DNA of 19,435 nt from Pseudomonadota bacterium (GTDB taxonomy: Bacteria > Pseudomonadota > Alphaproteobacteria > Acetobacterales > Acetobacteraceae): the NCBI GenBank assembly GCA_021808185.1, contig JAKBCB010000014.1, positions 1 to 19,435 on the forward strand, given 5' to 3'. Numbering within the stretch: the first letter of the stretch is position 1; every line of letters starts with the position of its first letter. The translations under genes were made by a program, and so were the position numbers. Positions 7,727 through 14,766 of this stretch are shown piece after piece. The notes below the pieces were generated by a model. It was not told where the DNA came from. It did no database searches and saw only the letters and a program-made list of their open reading frames with translations.

Positions 7727-10700
7727 ATCTGTCGGCACCGTTCATCTCGCGCCCGGTGGCCACCACGCTGCTGACCATCGGCATCGCGCTCGCCGGGATG
7801 CTGGCGTATTTCAAGCTGCCGGTCTCGCCGCTGCCGCAGGTGGACTTCCCGACCATCTCGATCACCGCGCAACTGCCCGGCGCCAGCCCCGACACCGTCG
7901 CGACCTCGGTCGCAAGCCCGCTGGAGCGGCATCTGGGGCAGATCGCCGACGTTGCCGAGATGACCTCGCAAAGCTCGGTCGGGCAGGCGCGCATCACGCT
8001 GCAATTCGGCCTGAACCGCGACATCGACGGTGCGGCGCGCGACGTGGAGGCGGCGATCAACGCGGCGCGCGCGGATCTGCCGGTGAACCTGCGCACCAAC
8101 CCGACCTACCGCAAGGTCAACCCGGCGGATGCGCCGATCCTGATTCTCGCGCTGACCTCCAGGACACTTTCGCGCGGACAGCTCTACGACGCGGCCAGCA
8201 ACGTGCTGCAACAGAGCCTGTCGCAACTGCCCGGGATCGGCCAGGTCATCATCGGCGGGTCGGCGCTGCCGGCGGTGCGGGTCGAGCTCAATCCGCAGGC
8301 GCTGTTCAAATATGGCATCGGGCTTGAGGACGTGCGCGCGGCGCTGGCCTCGGCCAACGCCAACAGCCCCAAGGGCGCCATCGAGCAGGGCGACGCGCAC
8401 TACCAGATCTACACAAACGATCAGGCCAGCCGCGCGGAGGATTATCGCCCGCTGGTGATCGCCTACCGCAACGGTACCGCGGTGCGCCTGACCGATGTCG
8501 CGGATGTCGTCGATTCCGTGGAGGATCTGCGCAACGAGGGCTTCTCCAACGGCAAGGCGGCGGTTCTCGTGGTGCTATTCCGCCAGCCGGGGGCGAACAT
8601 CATCGAGACCGTGGACGGGGTGAAGGCCGAACTGCCGCATCTCAAGGCCGCGATGCCCGCCGATATCGACATCACCGAGGCGATCGACCGCACCACCACC
8701 ATCCGCGCCTCGCTGCACGACACCGAGCGCACGCTGCTGATCGCCGTGGCCCTGGTGACGGCGGTGGTGTTCCTGTTCCTGCGCGAATGGCGCGCCACGA
8801 TCATCCCGTTCGTCGCCGTGCCGGTCTCGATCATCGGCACCTTCGCCGCGATGTACCTGCTCGGCTACAGCCTGGACAACCTCTCGCTGATGGCACTGAC
8901 CATCGCCACCGGCTTCGTCGTCGATGACGCCATCGTCGTGCTGGAGAATATCGAGCGTCACCTGGAGGCCGGCATTCCCCGTGTTCAGGCGGCGTTGCAG
9001 GGGGCGAAGGAAGTCGGCTTCACCGTGATCTCGATCAGCGTGTCGCTGATCGCCGTGTTCATCCCGATCCTGCTGATGGGCGGCATCGTTGGCCGGCTGT
9101 TCCGTGAGTTCGCGGTGACGCTGTCGCTGGCCATCGGAGTCTCGCTGGTCATCTCGCTGACCACGACACCGATGATGTGCGCGCTGCTGCTGCGCCCCCG
9201 CCGCGCGGACCGCCCCCGCCGGCGCGGCATGTTCGACCGCGTGGTGGCGTTCTACGGCCGCACGCTGGGCTGGGCGCTGCGCCATGGCGCCATGGTCATG
9301 CTGATCCTGTTCGTCACCATCGCCATGAACGTCGTGCTGTTCACGGAAATTCCGAAAGGTCTGTTCCCGCAGCAGGACACCGGCCGGATGATCGGCGCGC
9401 TTGTCGCCGACCAGAGCATCTCATTTCAGTTGATGCGCGAGAAGCTCGCGCAGCTCATGGGCATCGTGCAGCACGATCCGGCCGTGCGCAACGTCGTCGG
9501 CTTCAGCGGTGGCGGTGGCGGCGGGCGGTCGCAGACCAACACCGCCAGCGCCTACGTCTCGCTCAAGCCGCTGACGCAGCGCAAGGACAGCGTGATGACG
9601 GTGATCGCCCGGCTGCGCCGCGAGCTGGCCACCGTGCCCGGCGGGCAGTTGTACCTACAGGCCGTACAGGACATCCGCGTCGGCGGCCGCCAGTCCAACG
9701 CGCAATACGAGTACACGTTGCAGGGCGACAGCACCACCGAACTTTACGAATGGGCGCCGAAACTGCTCGCGGTGTTGCAGCACAGCCCGGTACTGGCCGA
9801 CGTCAGCACCGACCAGCAGCAGCGCGGCCTGGAGACCGACATCACCTACGACCGCGACACCGCCGCCCGCCTGAACGTCACGCCGTTCCAGATCGACAAC
9901 ACGCTGTACGACGCCTTCGGCCAGCGCCAGGTATCGGTCATCTACAGCGCGCTCAATCAGTATCACGTCGTCATGGAGGTCGAGCCGCGCTACTGGCAGC
10001 GCCCGGACATGCTGGACGATCTGTATGTCAGCACCTCGGCCGGCACCGCGAGCGGCACGCAGACCACGAACGCGCTGCCCGGCACCGTCACTGGCGCGCA
10101 GGCCGCCGCTGTCGCTGCCGCCACCTCGGCCAGTTCGGTGCGCAACGCCGCGACCAACGCGCTGGCGAGCACCGGCAAGGGCCTCGCCTCGGCGGGCGCG
10201 GCCGTCAGCACCAGCAAGGAGACGATGGTGCCGCTCGCCGCCTTCACCCGCTACGCACCCGGCAACACGCCGCTATCGGTGAACCATCAGGGCCTGTTCG
10301 TGGCCACGACGATTTCCTTCAACCTCGCGCAGGGCAAATCGCTCAGCGACGCGCAGGCCGCCGTCGCCGCGGCAACGCGGCAGATCGGCATGCCCGCCAG
10401 CATTCGGGGTACTTTCGCCGGCACGGCGGCGGTGTTCGCGAGTGCCCTGGCCAGCGAAACACTGCTGATCGCGGCAGCCCTGGCCGCCGTCTATATCGTG
10501 CTCGGCATTCTCTACGAGAATCTGATCCACCCGCTGACCATCCTCTCCACGCTGCCCTCGGCCGGCGTCGGCGCGGTGCTGGCGCTGATGGCCTTCCACA
10601 CCGAGTTCAGCATCATCGCGCTGATCGGCGTCATCCTGCTGATCGGCATCGTCAAGAAGAACGCCATCATGATGATCGATTTCGCCATCGCCGAGGAACG

Positions 10701-10986
10701 CGAACGCGGCGCCTCCCCGCGCGAGGCGATCCAGCGCGCGTGCCTGCTGCGCTTCCGCCCGATCATGATGACGACGATGGCCGCGATGCTGGGGGCCGTG
10801 CCGCTGGCGCTGAGCTTCGGCGATGGCGGCGAGATTCGCCGCCCGCTCGGCATCTCCATCGTCGGCGGCCTGCTGCTCAGCCAGGTGCTCACGCTCTACA
10901 CCACGCCGGTGATCTACCTGTATCTGGACACGTTCCGGCTGTGGGTCAGGCGCGCGCGCGGTGCCGCGCCGGAGGCGGCGGAATGA
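7723..10986 (+). CDS. mdtC: RND multidrug efflux permease, MdtC type, with an extra Ala/Thr/Ser-rich segment
   Basis: This is a 1087-residue partner permease starting at GTG, which overlaps the mdtB stop. It keeps all RND landmarks: PVSPLPQVDFPTISI near the N-terminus, the TM4 relay FVVDDAIVVLEN (D401, D402), IPKGLFPQQDTG at the repeat junction, and TM10 GIVKKNAIMMIDF (K979). Compared with the MdtB-type neighbour it carries about 53 extra residues. These lie in a low-complexity stretch at about 771-834, between DDLYVS and MVPLAAFTRY, made mostly of Ala, Thr, Ser and Gly. Motifs after the insert, such as NTPLSVNHQG and SFNLAQGKSLSDA, are strongly MdtC-like. The outer-membrane channel gene overlaps its stop by four bases (ATGA), so all four pump genes are probably one transcript. 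Confidence 0.95.
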   Translation: MNLSAPFISRPVATTLLTIGIALAGMLAYFKLPVSPLPQVDFPTISITAQLPGASPDTVATSVASPLERHLGQIADVAEMTSQSSVGQARITLQFGLNRDIDGAARDVEAAINAARADLPVNLRTNPTYRKVNPADAPILILALTSRTLSRGQLYDAASNVLQQSLSQLPGIGQVIIGGSALPAVRVELNPQALFKYGIGLEDVRAALASANANSPKGAIEQGDAHYQIYTNDQASRAEDYRPLVIAYRNGTAVRLTDVADVVDSVEDLRNEGFSNGKAAVLVVLFRQPGANIIETVDGVKAELPHLKAAMPADIDITEAIDRTTTIRASLHDTERTLLIAVALVTAVVFLFLREWRATIIPFVAVPVSIIGTFAAMYLLGYSLDNLSLMALTIATGFVVDDAIVVLENIERHLEAGIPRVQAALQGAKEVGFTVISISVSLIAVFIPILLMGGIVGRLFREFAVTLSLAIGVSLVISLTTTPMMCALLLRPRRADRPRRRGMFDRVVAFYGRTLGWALRHGAMVMLILFVTIAMNVVLFTEIPKGLFPQQDTGRMIGALVADQSISFQLMREKLAQLMGIVQHDPAVRNVVGFSGGGGGGRSQTNTASAYVSLKPLTQRKDSVMTVIARLRRELATVPGGQLYLQAVQDIRVGGRQSNAQYEYTLQGDSTTELYEWAPKLLAVLQHSPVLADVSTDQQQRGLETDITYDRDTAARLNVTPFQIDNTLYDAFGQRQVSVIYSALNQYHVVMEVEPRYWQRPDMLDDLYVSTSAGTASGTQTTNALPGTVTGAQAAAVAAATSASSVRNAATNALASTGKGLASAGAAVSTSKETMVPLAAFTRYAPGNTPLSVNHQGLFVATTISFNLAQGKSLSDAQAAVAAATRQIGMPASIRGTFAGTAAVFASALASETLLIAAALAAVYIVLGILYENLIHPLTILSTLPSAGVGAVLALMAFHTEFSIIALIGVILLIGIVKKNAIMMIDFAIAEERERGASPREAIQRACLLRFRPIMMTTMAAMLGAVPLALSFGDGGEIRRPLGISIVGGLLLSQVLTLYTTPVIYLYLDTFRLWVRRARGAAPEAAE

Positions 10987-12413
10987 GACAATCCGTCGTT
11001 GCCGTCTGCGTCCTGCTGCTGGCGGGCTGCACCGTCGGGCCGGACTACGGCAAGCCCGCCGCGCCACCCGCCGCCGCGTTCAAGGAACTCGCCGGCTGGA
11101 AGCCGAGCACTCCGCGCGACGGGATCGACCGCGGCGCGTGGTGGTCGGTGTTCCACGATCCGGATCTCGATGCGCTGGAGCGGCAGGTTGCCATCTCCAA
11201 CCAGAACGTCCGCGCCTTCGCGGCGGCGTTCCGTCAGGCCCAGGCGCTGGTGTGGGAGGCGCGGTCGGCGCAGTTGCCGCTGATCGGCCTCACCGCCAAC
11301 GGCCAGCGCGGCGCCGGCGGCACTGGTGGGTTCGGCGGCCTCAGCCCCACCAGCACCACGGGTGCCGTGGAAGCCAGCGCCAGTTGGGATCTCGATGTCT
11401 GGGGCCGCATCCGCCGGCAGGTGGAAAGCCAGACGGCGGCGGCGCAGGTCAGTGCCGCCGATCTCGCCAACGCCACGCTGTCGGCGCAAGTTGCGCTGGC
11501 CACCGACTATTTCGGCCTGCGGGCGCAGGATTCGCTTGCCGACCTGCTGACCCGGACGGTCGCGGAATATCAGCATTCGCTCCAGATCACGCAGAACCAG
11601 TACGACGCCGGCACCGCCTCGCGCGCGGATGTCGTCACCGCGCAGGCTCAGTTGCAATCCACGCAGGCGCTGCTCGTCGCGGTCGGGGTGCTGCGCGCGC
11701 AGTACGAGCACGCCATCGCCGTCTTGAGCGGGCACGCGCCGTCGGAGTTGACCATGGCACCCGCGTTGCTGACGCGCGAAGTGCCGGTGGTGCCGGCCGG
11801 CGTGCCCTCGGCGCTGCTGGAACGTCGGCCGGACATCGCGGCGGCGGAGCGCGTGATGGCGCAGCAGAACGCACTGATCGGCGTTGCCGTCGCCGCGTTC
11901 TACCCTGACATCACGCTCTCCGGCCTGTTCGGCTACGCCGGCAATCCGTTGAGCAACCTGTTCAACGTGGCCAACCGCGTGTGGTCGCTGGGCGGGGCGG
12001 CGAGCGAGACGCTGTTCGACGCGGGGCAGCGCACCGCGGCCGTCGAGGCGGCGCGCGCCGGCTACGATCAGTCGGTGGCGACCTATCGCCAGACCGTGCT
12101 CAGCGCGTTCCAGCAGGTCGAGGACCAGCTTTCCACGCTGCGCGTCTTGCAGGATCAGGCGGCGGCGGAAGCGGCGGCCATCGACTCGGCGCGGCACGCG
12201 CTTGAAGTCACATTGAACGAATACCGCGCCGGCACCGTCGTCTACACCGCCGTCATCACCGAGCAGACGCTGCTGCTGGCCGACGAGCAAACGGCGCTGT
12301 CGATCGCGCAGAACCGGCTGGCGGCGAGTGTGGCGCTGATCGGCGCGCTCGGCGGCGGGTGGAATGCGTCGGACCTGCCCGCCAGCATCCCGGCGGGGCC
12401 GCTGTTTCCCTGA
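10983..12413 (+). CDS. Outer-membrane efflux channel lipoprotein, NodT/OprM type
   Basis: This 476-residue protein completes the tripartite pump by providing the exit duct across the outer membrane. It begins with a lipoprotein signal peptide ending in LLAGC (lipidated Cys16), followed by the family hallmark TVGPDY. WWSVFHDPDLDALE, the two repeated outer-membrane-factor helical domains, SWDLDVWGRIRR and LERRPDIAAAERVM are all typical of the NodT family (OprM/CusC-like). The ATG overlaps the mdtC stop by four bases, and GGAGG lies seven bases upstream. The same frame stays open far upstream inside mdtC, but that part is a shadow and not a fusion. Its stop is 12 bases from the stop of the convergent beta-lactamase gene. 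E. coli mdtABC instead relies on the unlinked tolC, so this operon is self-sufficient. Confidence 0.94.
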   Translation: MRQSVVAVCVLLLAGCTVGPDYGKPAAPPAAAFKELAGWKPSTPRDGIDRGAWWSVFHDPDLDALERQVAISNQNVRAFAAAFRQAQALVWEARSAQLPLIGLTANGQRGAGGTGGFGGLSPTSTTGAVEASASWDLDVWGRIRRQVESQTAAAQVSAADLANATLSAQVALATDYFGLRAQDSLADLLTRTVAEYQHSLQITQNQYDAGTASRADVVTAQAQLQSTQALLVAVGVLRAQYEHAIAVLSGHAPSELTMAPALLTREVPVVPAGVPSALLERRPDIAAAERVMAQQNALIGVAVAAFYPDITLSGLFGYAGNPLSNLFNVANRVWSLGGAASETLFDAGQRTAAVEAARAGYDQSVATYRQTVLSAFQQVEDQLSTLRVLQDQAAAEAAAIDSARHALEVTLNEYRAGTVVYTAVITEQTLLLADEQTALSIAQNRLAASVALIGALGGGWNASDLPASIPAGPLFP

Positions 12414-12425
12414 GCCATCCTGCCA

Positions 12426-13301
12426 TCAGAAGACGCTGGCGATGACGCCGCCCACGTCCTTGTGCAGCGCGTTGCGCGCGTCCATCGGCGCGCTCGACTC
12501 CGTATAGTAAACCGTGGCCAGGATGGGCGCGCGGCCGGGTGGCCACAGGATCGCGATGGTGTTGGCGGTGCCGTTGTCGCCGCTGCCGGTCTTGTCGCCG
12601 ACGCGCCAGGACGCGGGCACGCCAGCGCGCAGGCGCTTGTCGCCCACCTTGTCGCCGATCAGCCAAGTCTGTAGTTGCCGGCGCGAGGATTCGGAAAGTG
12701 CCGGGCCCAGAAGCAACGCCCGCATGTCGCGCAGCATCGCCAGCGGCGTCGTGGTGTCGCGCGCATCGCCGGGGATGGCGGTATTCAGATCTGGTTCGGT
12801 GCGGTCCAGGCGCGTCACGCCGTCGCCCAGCGAGCGTGCGTAGGCGGTCAGGCCCGCCGGGCCGCCGAGGCTTCCCAGCAGCAGGTTGCCCGCCGTGTTG
12901 TCGCTCCAGTCAATCGCCGCCGCGCACAGATCGGCCACGCTCATGCCGCCCTCGGCCAGATGCGTCTTCGTCACCGGCGCATAGGTGGTCAGATCGTCCG
13001 GCCCGTAGGCAATCCTGCGGTCGAGCCGCTCGGCTCCTGTCTCCACCCGCCGCAGCACCGCCGCCGCCGCGAGCAGCTTGAACGTGCTGCACATGGCGAA
13101 GCGTTCGTCGGCGCGGTGCGCCATCATCGCGCCGCTGCCGGTGTCGAGCACCGCGACGCCGAGGCGGCCGCCGGCCCGCGCTTCGAGCGCGGCGATCCGC
13201 GCCGTGGCGGATTCGATGGTGGTGGCGGCGCGGGATATCGCTGGAGCCAGCATGGCCGTCAGTCCGGCGAGGAAGGCACGACGATGGCTGACGCTCGGCA
13301 C
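12426..13301 (-). CDS. bla: Class A serine beta-lactamase, predicted Tat-exported
   Basis: This is a 291-residue periplasmic enzyme that hydrolyses the beta-lactam ring. The four class A elements are intact: CSTFK (Ser72 nucleophile, Lys75), SDN (133-135), the omega-loop RTEPDLN (Glu169, Asn173) and KTG (237-239). The N-terminus SHRRAFLAG followed by a hydrophobic stretch is a twin-arginine-type signal. Cys71 sits just before the active Ser, but the position matching Ambler 238 is Gly. The Cys69-Cys238 bridge of KPC/SME-type carbapenemases is therefore absent, and a penicillinase or cephalosporinase range is more likely, although the spectrum cannot be read from sequence. The start is GTG at 13301; no ATG lies upstream in frame before a stop, and AGGGAG lies seven bases before it. 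It diverges from the Spy-like gene across 135 bases that contain a CpxR-like box. Confidence 0.95.
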   Translation of the reverse strand: MPSVSHRRAFLAGLTAMLAPAISRAATTIESATARIAALEARAGGRLGVAVLDTGSGAMMAHRADERFAMCSTFKLLAAAAVLRRVETGAERLDRRIAYGPDDLTTYAPVTKTHLAEGGMSVADLCAAAIDWSDNTAGNLLLGSLGGPAGLTAYARSLGDGVTRLDRTEPDLNTAIPGDARDTTTPLAMLRDMRALLLGPALSESSRRQLQTWLIGDKVGDKRLRAGVPASWRVGDKTGSGDNGTANTIAILWPPGRAPILATVYYTESSAPMDARNALHKDVGGVIASVF

Positions 13302-13335
13302 GCGGCGGCTCCCTGGTTCATGGCGGTTGCCGGTC

Positions 13336-13350
13336 TTTACACAACTTTAC
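13336..13350. promoter_or_regulatory. CpxR-type direct repeat TTTAC-N5-TTTAC
   Basis: A perfect direct repeat, TTTAC ACAAC TTTAC, reads GTAAA-N5-GTAAA on the minus strand, which is the published CpxR recognition pattern of E. coli. The 10-base period fits an OmpR-family dimer on one DNA face. It lies 34 bases before the bla GTG and 86 bases before the Spy-like ATG, in an AT-rich patch within very GC-rich DNA. Three genes away in cis is a CpxR-like regulator. At this distance it would sit near or downstream of the -35 of a bla promoter (repression possible) and at an activating distance for the Spy-like gene. Confidence 0.6.
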
Positions 13351-13378
13351 CCAAGCCATGAATGTCCGCAACGCACGC

Positions 13379-13415
13379 CGACCATCTTCCTGTCTGACGC
13401 AGCGATGGTCGCTGC
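13379..13415 (+). promoter_or_regulatory. Leader with two mutually exclusive hairpins before the Spy-like gene
   Basis: One possible stem pairs CGACCATC (13379-13386) with GATGGTCG (13404-13411). A tighter stem pairs GCAGCGA (13399-13405) with TCGCTGC (13409-13415) around a TGG loop. They share bases 13404-13411, so only one can form at a time. Both end before the GAGAGGA ribosome-binding region at about 13421-13427. A switch-like role is speculation. Confidence 0.3.
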
Positions 13416-13436
13416 CGGACCGAGAGGACAGAGATC

Positions 13437-13943
13437 ATGAGCGATACCCCGAACGCCACCACGCGCCGCCGCGGCCGGCCCGGCCGCCGCCTGCTCATCG
13501 GTGGCGTCGCCGTGGTGGCGCTGCTGGCCGGCGCCGCCGGCGCGGCGCGCGCCTGGGAAGGCCATCACCGCATGTGGAACATGCGCGACGGCATTCCGGT
13601 GCAGATGATCGAGCATCGGGTCGATCGCATGTTGCAGAAGGCGGATGCGACGGCGGACCAGCAGGCGCGTGTCAACGCCATCATCGAAGCCGCCGCGCAC
13701 GACATCGACCCGCTGCGCGCCGAGATGGTCGGCACGCATGAGAAGGCGCTGGCGCTGCTGGAGGCGCCGCAAATCGACCGCGCGGCGATCGAGAAACTGC
13801 GCGCCGACCGGATCGCCCAGATGGATCAGGTCTCCCAGCGGCTCAGCAAGGCGGTGGCCGACGCCGCCGAGGTGCTGACGCCGGAGCAGCGCGCCAAGCT
13901 CGGCCAGGCGGTCGAGGAGTTCCACCAGCATCGGCCCGACTGA
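13437..13943 (+). CDS. CpxP/Spy-family periplasmic stress protein
   Basis: This is a 168-residue protein with an Arg-rich start, one hydrophobic segment (about 19-38) that acts as a signal peptide or anchor, and then a charged, helical, periplasmic part. It carries an LTPEQRAKL motif near the C-terminus and a degenerate copy, ATADQQARV, in the first half, which matches the LTxxQ repeats of the CpxP/Spy family. Spy is an ATP-independent periplasmic chaperone; CpxP also dampens the CpxA sensor, and relatives (CnrX, ZraP) bind metal. His residues directly after the hydrophobic segment (WEGHHRMW) would suit metal binding. It is the first gene of a cluster with a response regulator and a kinase, 124 bases upstream of them, in the position cpxP has relative to cpxRA (adjacent, though divergent in E. 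coli). Whether it is chaperone, sensor accessory or metal binder is undecided. Confidence 0.8.
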   Translation: MSDTPNATTRRRGRPGRRLLIGGVAVVALLAGAAGAARAWEGHHRMWNMRDGIPVQMIEHRVDRMLQKADATADQQARVNAIIEAAAHDIDPLRAEMVGTHEKALALLEAPQIDRAAIEKLRADRIAQMDQVSQRLSKAVADAAEVLTPEQRAKLGQAVEEFHQHRPD

Positions 13944-13978
13944 CCCGCGCCGGGGTGGTTCCGGGCGACACACGAAAA

Positions 13979-14003
13979 TCCCCTTCCCGCGCCGGGAGGG
14001 GGA
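13979..14003. repeat. Strong intergenic hairpin, possible terminator
   Basis: An 11-base stem (one G-T wobble) has arms at 13979-13989 and 13993-14003 and a CGC loop, 36 bases after the Spy-like stop. On the plus strand no T-run follows. AAAA precedes it, so the minus-strand transcript would show hairpin plus UUUU, although no minus-strand gene ends here. It could attenuate read-through from the Spy-like gene into the regulator genes, or belong to a dispersed palindromic repeat family. Confidence 0.45.
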
Positions 14004-14067
14004 GCTTCGGTGTCATGTTCAGTGGAATCCAGCTTAGACTCCCGCCACGCACGACGAGGGGACGGCC

Positions 14068-14766
14068 ATGGCGCGGGTGCTGATCGTGGACGACGATACG
14101 CGGCTGACCGCCATGCTCGTGGACTACCTCGCCGCCAACGGCTTGAGGCTGGAGGCGCGGGCGACGGCGGCGGAGGGCCTCGCGGCGCTGCGGCGTGAGG
14201 CGTTCGACGCGCTGATCCTCGATCTGATGCTGCCCGATGCCGATGGCCTCGAACTGTGCCGGCGGGTGCGCGCACAATCGGACATCCCGATCCTGATGCT
14301 GACCGCGCGCGGCGAGGAGACCGACCGGGTGGTCGGCCTGGAACTCGGCGCGGACGACTACCTCGCGAAACCCTTCGGCACCCGTGAGTTGCTGGCCCGC
14401 GTGCGCGCCCTGCTGCGGCGCCGGCGCGGCGACATGCCGGGCGGCCCGGCGCCGCTGCGCTTCGGCCAGATGGAGATCGACCGCGGCGCGCGCGTGGTCC
14501 GCGTCGAGGGGCGGGAGGTGGCGCTGACCAGCTACCAGTTCGACCTGCTGGTGGCGCTGGCCGAACATCCGGGCCGCGTACTCAGCCGGGAGCGGCTGAT
14601 GGACGCGGTGAAGGGCGAGGAGCTGGAAGCCTTCGACCGCTCCATCGACGTGCACATCTCCCGCATCCGCGCCGCCATCGAGACCGACCCCAAGCACCCG
14701 CGCCGGATCATCACCGTGCGCGGCGCCGGCTACGTGTTCGCGCGCAGCCAGGACGACACGGCATGA
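14068..14766 (+). CDS. OmpR-family response regulator, CpxR-like
   Basis: This is a 232-residue DNA-binding regulator. The receiver domain (about 1-115) has the acidic pocket DDD (8-10), the phospho-acceptor Asp52 in LILDLMLP, Thr79 in MLTARG and Lys101 in AKPF. The stretch TARGEETDRVVGLELGADDY closely follows E. coli CpxR. A winged-helix domain (about 130-228) carries LTSYQFDLLVALAEHPG, FDRSIDVHISRIR (CpxR has FDRAIDMHIS) and RGAGYVF. GAGGGG precedes the ATG. The stop overlaps the kinase start by four bases (ATGA), so both are translationally coupled. Likely targets are its own neighbours through the GTAAA-N5-GTAAA box at 13336-13350. Close alternatives within the OmpR family (BaeR, RstA) cannot be excluded. 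Confidence 0.93.
   Translation: MARVLIVDDDTRLTAMLVDYLAANGLRLEARATAAEGLAALRREAFDALILDLMLPDADGLELCRRVRAQSDIPILMLTARGEETDRVVGLELGADDYLAKPFGTRELLARVRALLRRRRGDMPGGPAPLRFGQMEIDRGARVVRVEGREVALTSYQFDLLVALAEHPGRVLSRERLMDAVKGEELEAFDRSIDVHISRIRAAIETDPKHPRRIITVRGAGYVFARSQDDTA

Noticed and set aside
5564..7738. 724-residue minus-strand open frame opposite mdtB
   Set aside because: Its composition is dominated by Arg, His, Gln and Asp, as expected from the complement of membrane-protein codons; the opposite strand has clear RND motifs.
9177..12413. Possible fusion of a 600-residue domain to the outer-membrane channel
   Set aside because: The upstream part is an out-of-frame shadow of mdtC. A lipoprotein signal with GGAGG upstream begins precisely at 10983, so that is the real start.
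12426..13301. Carbapenemase assignment for the beta-lactamase, because of the Cys before the active Ser
   Set aside because: The partner position (Ambler 238) is Gly, so the diagnostic disulfide cannot form; the other Cys (126) is elsewhere.
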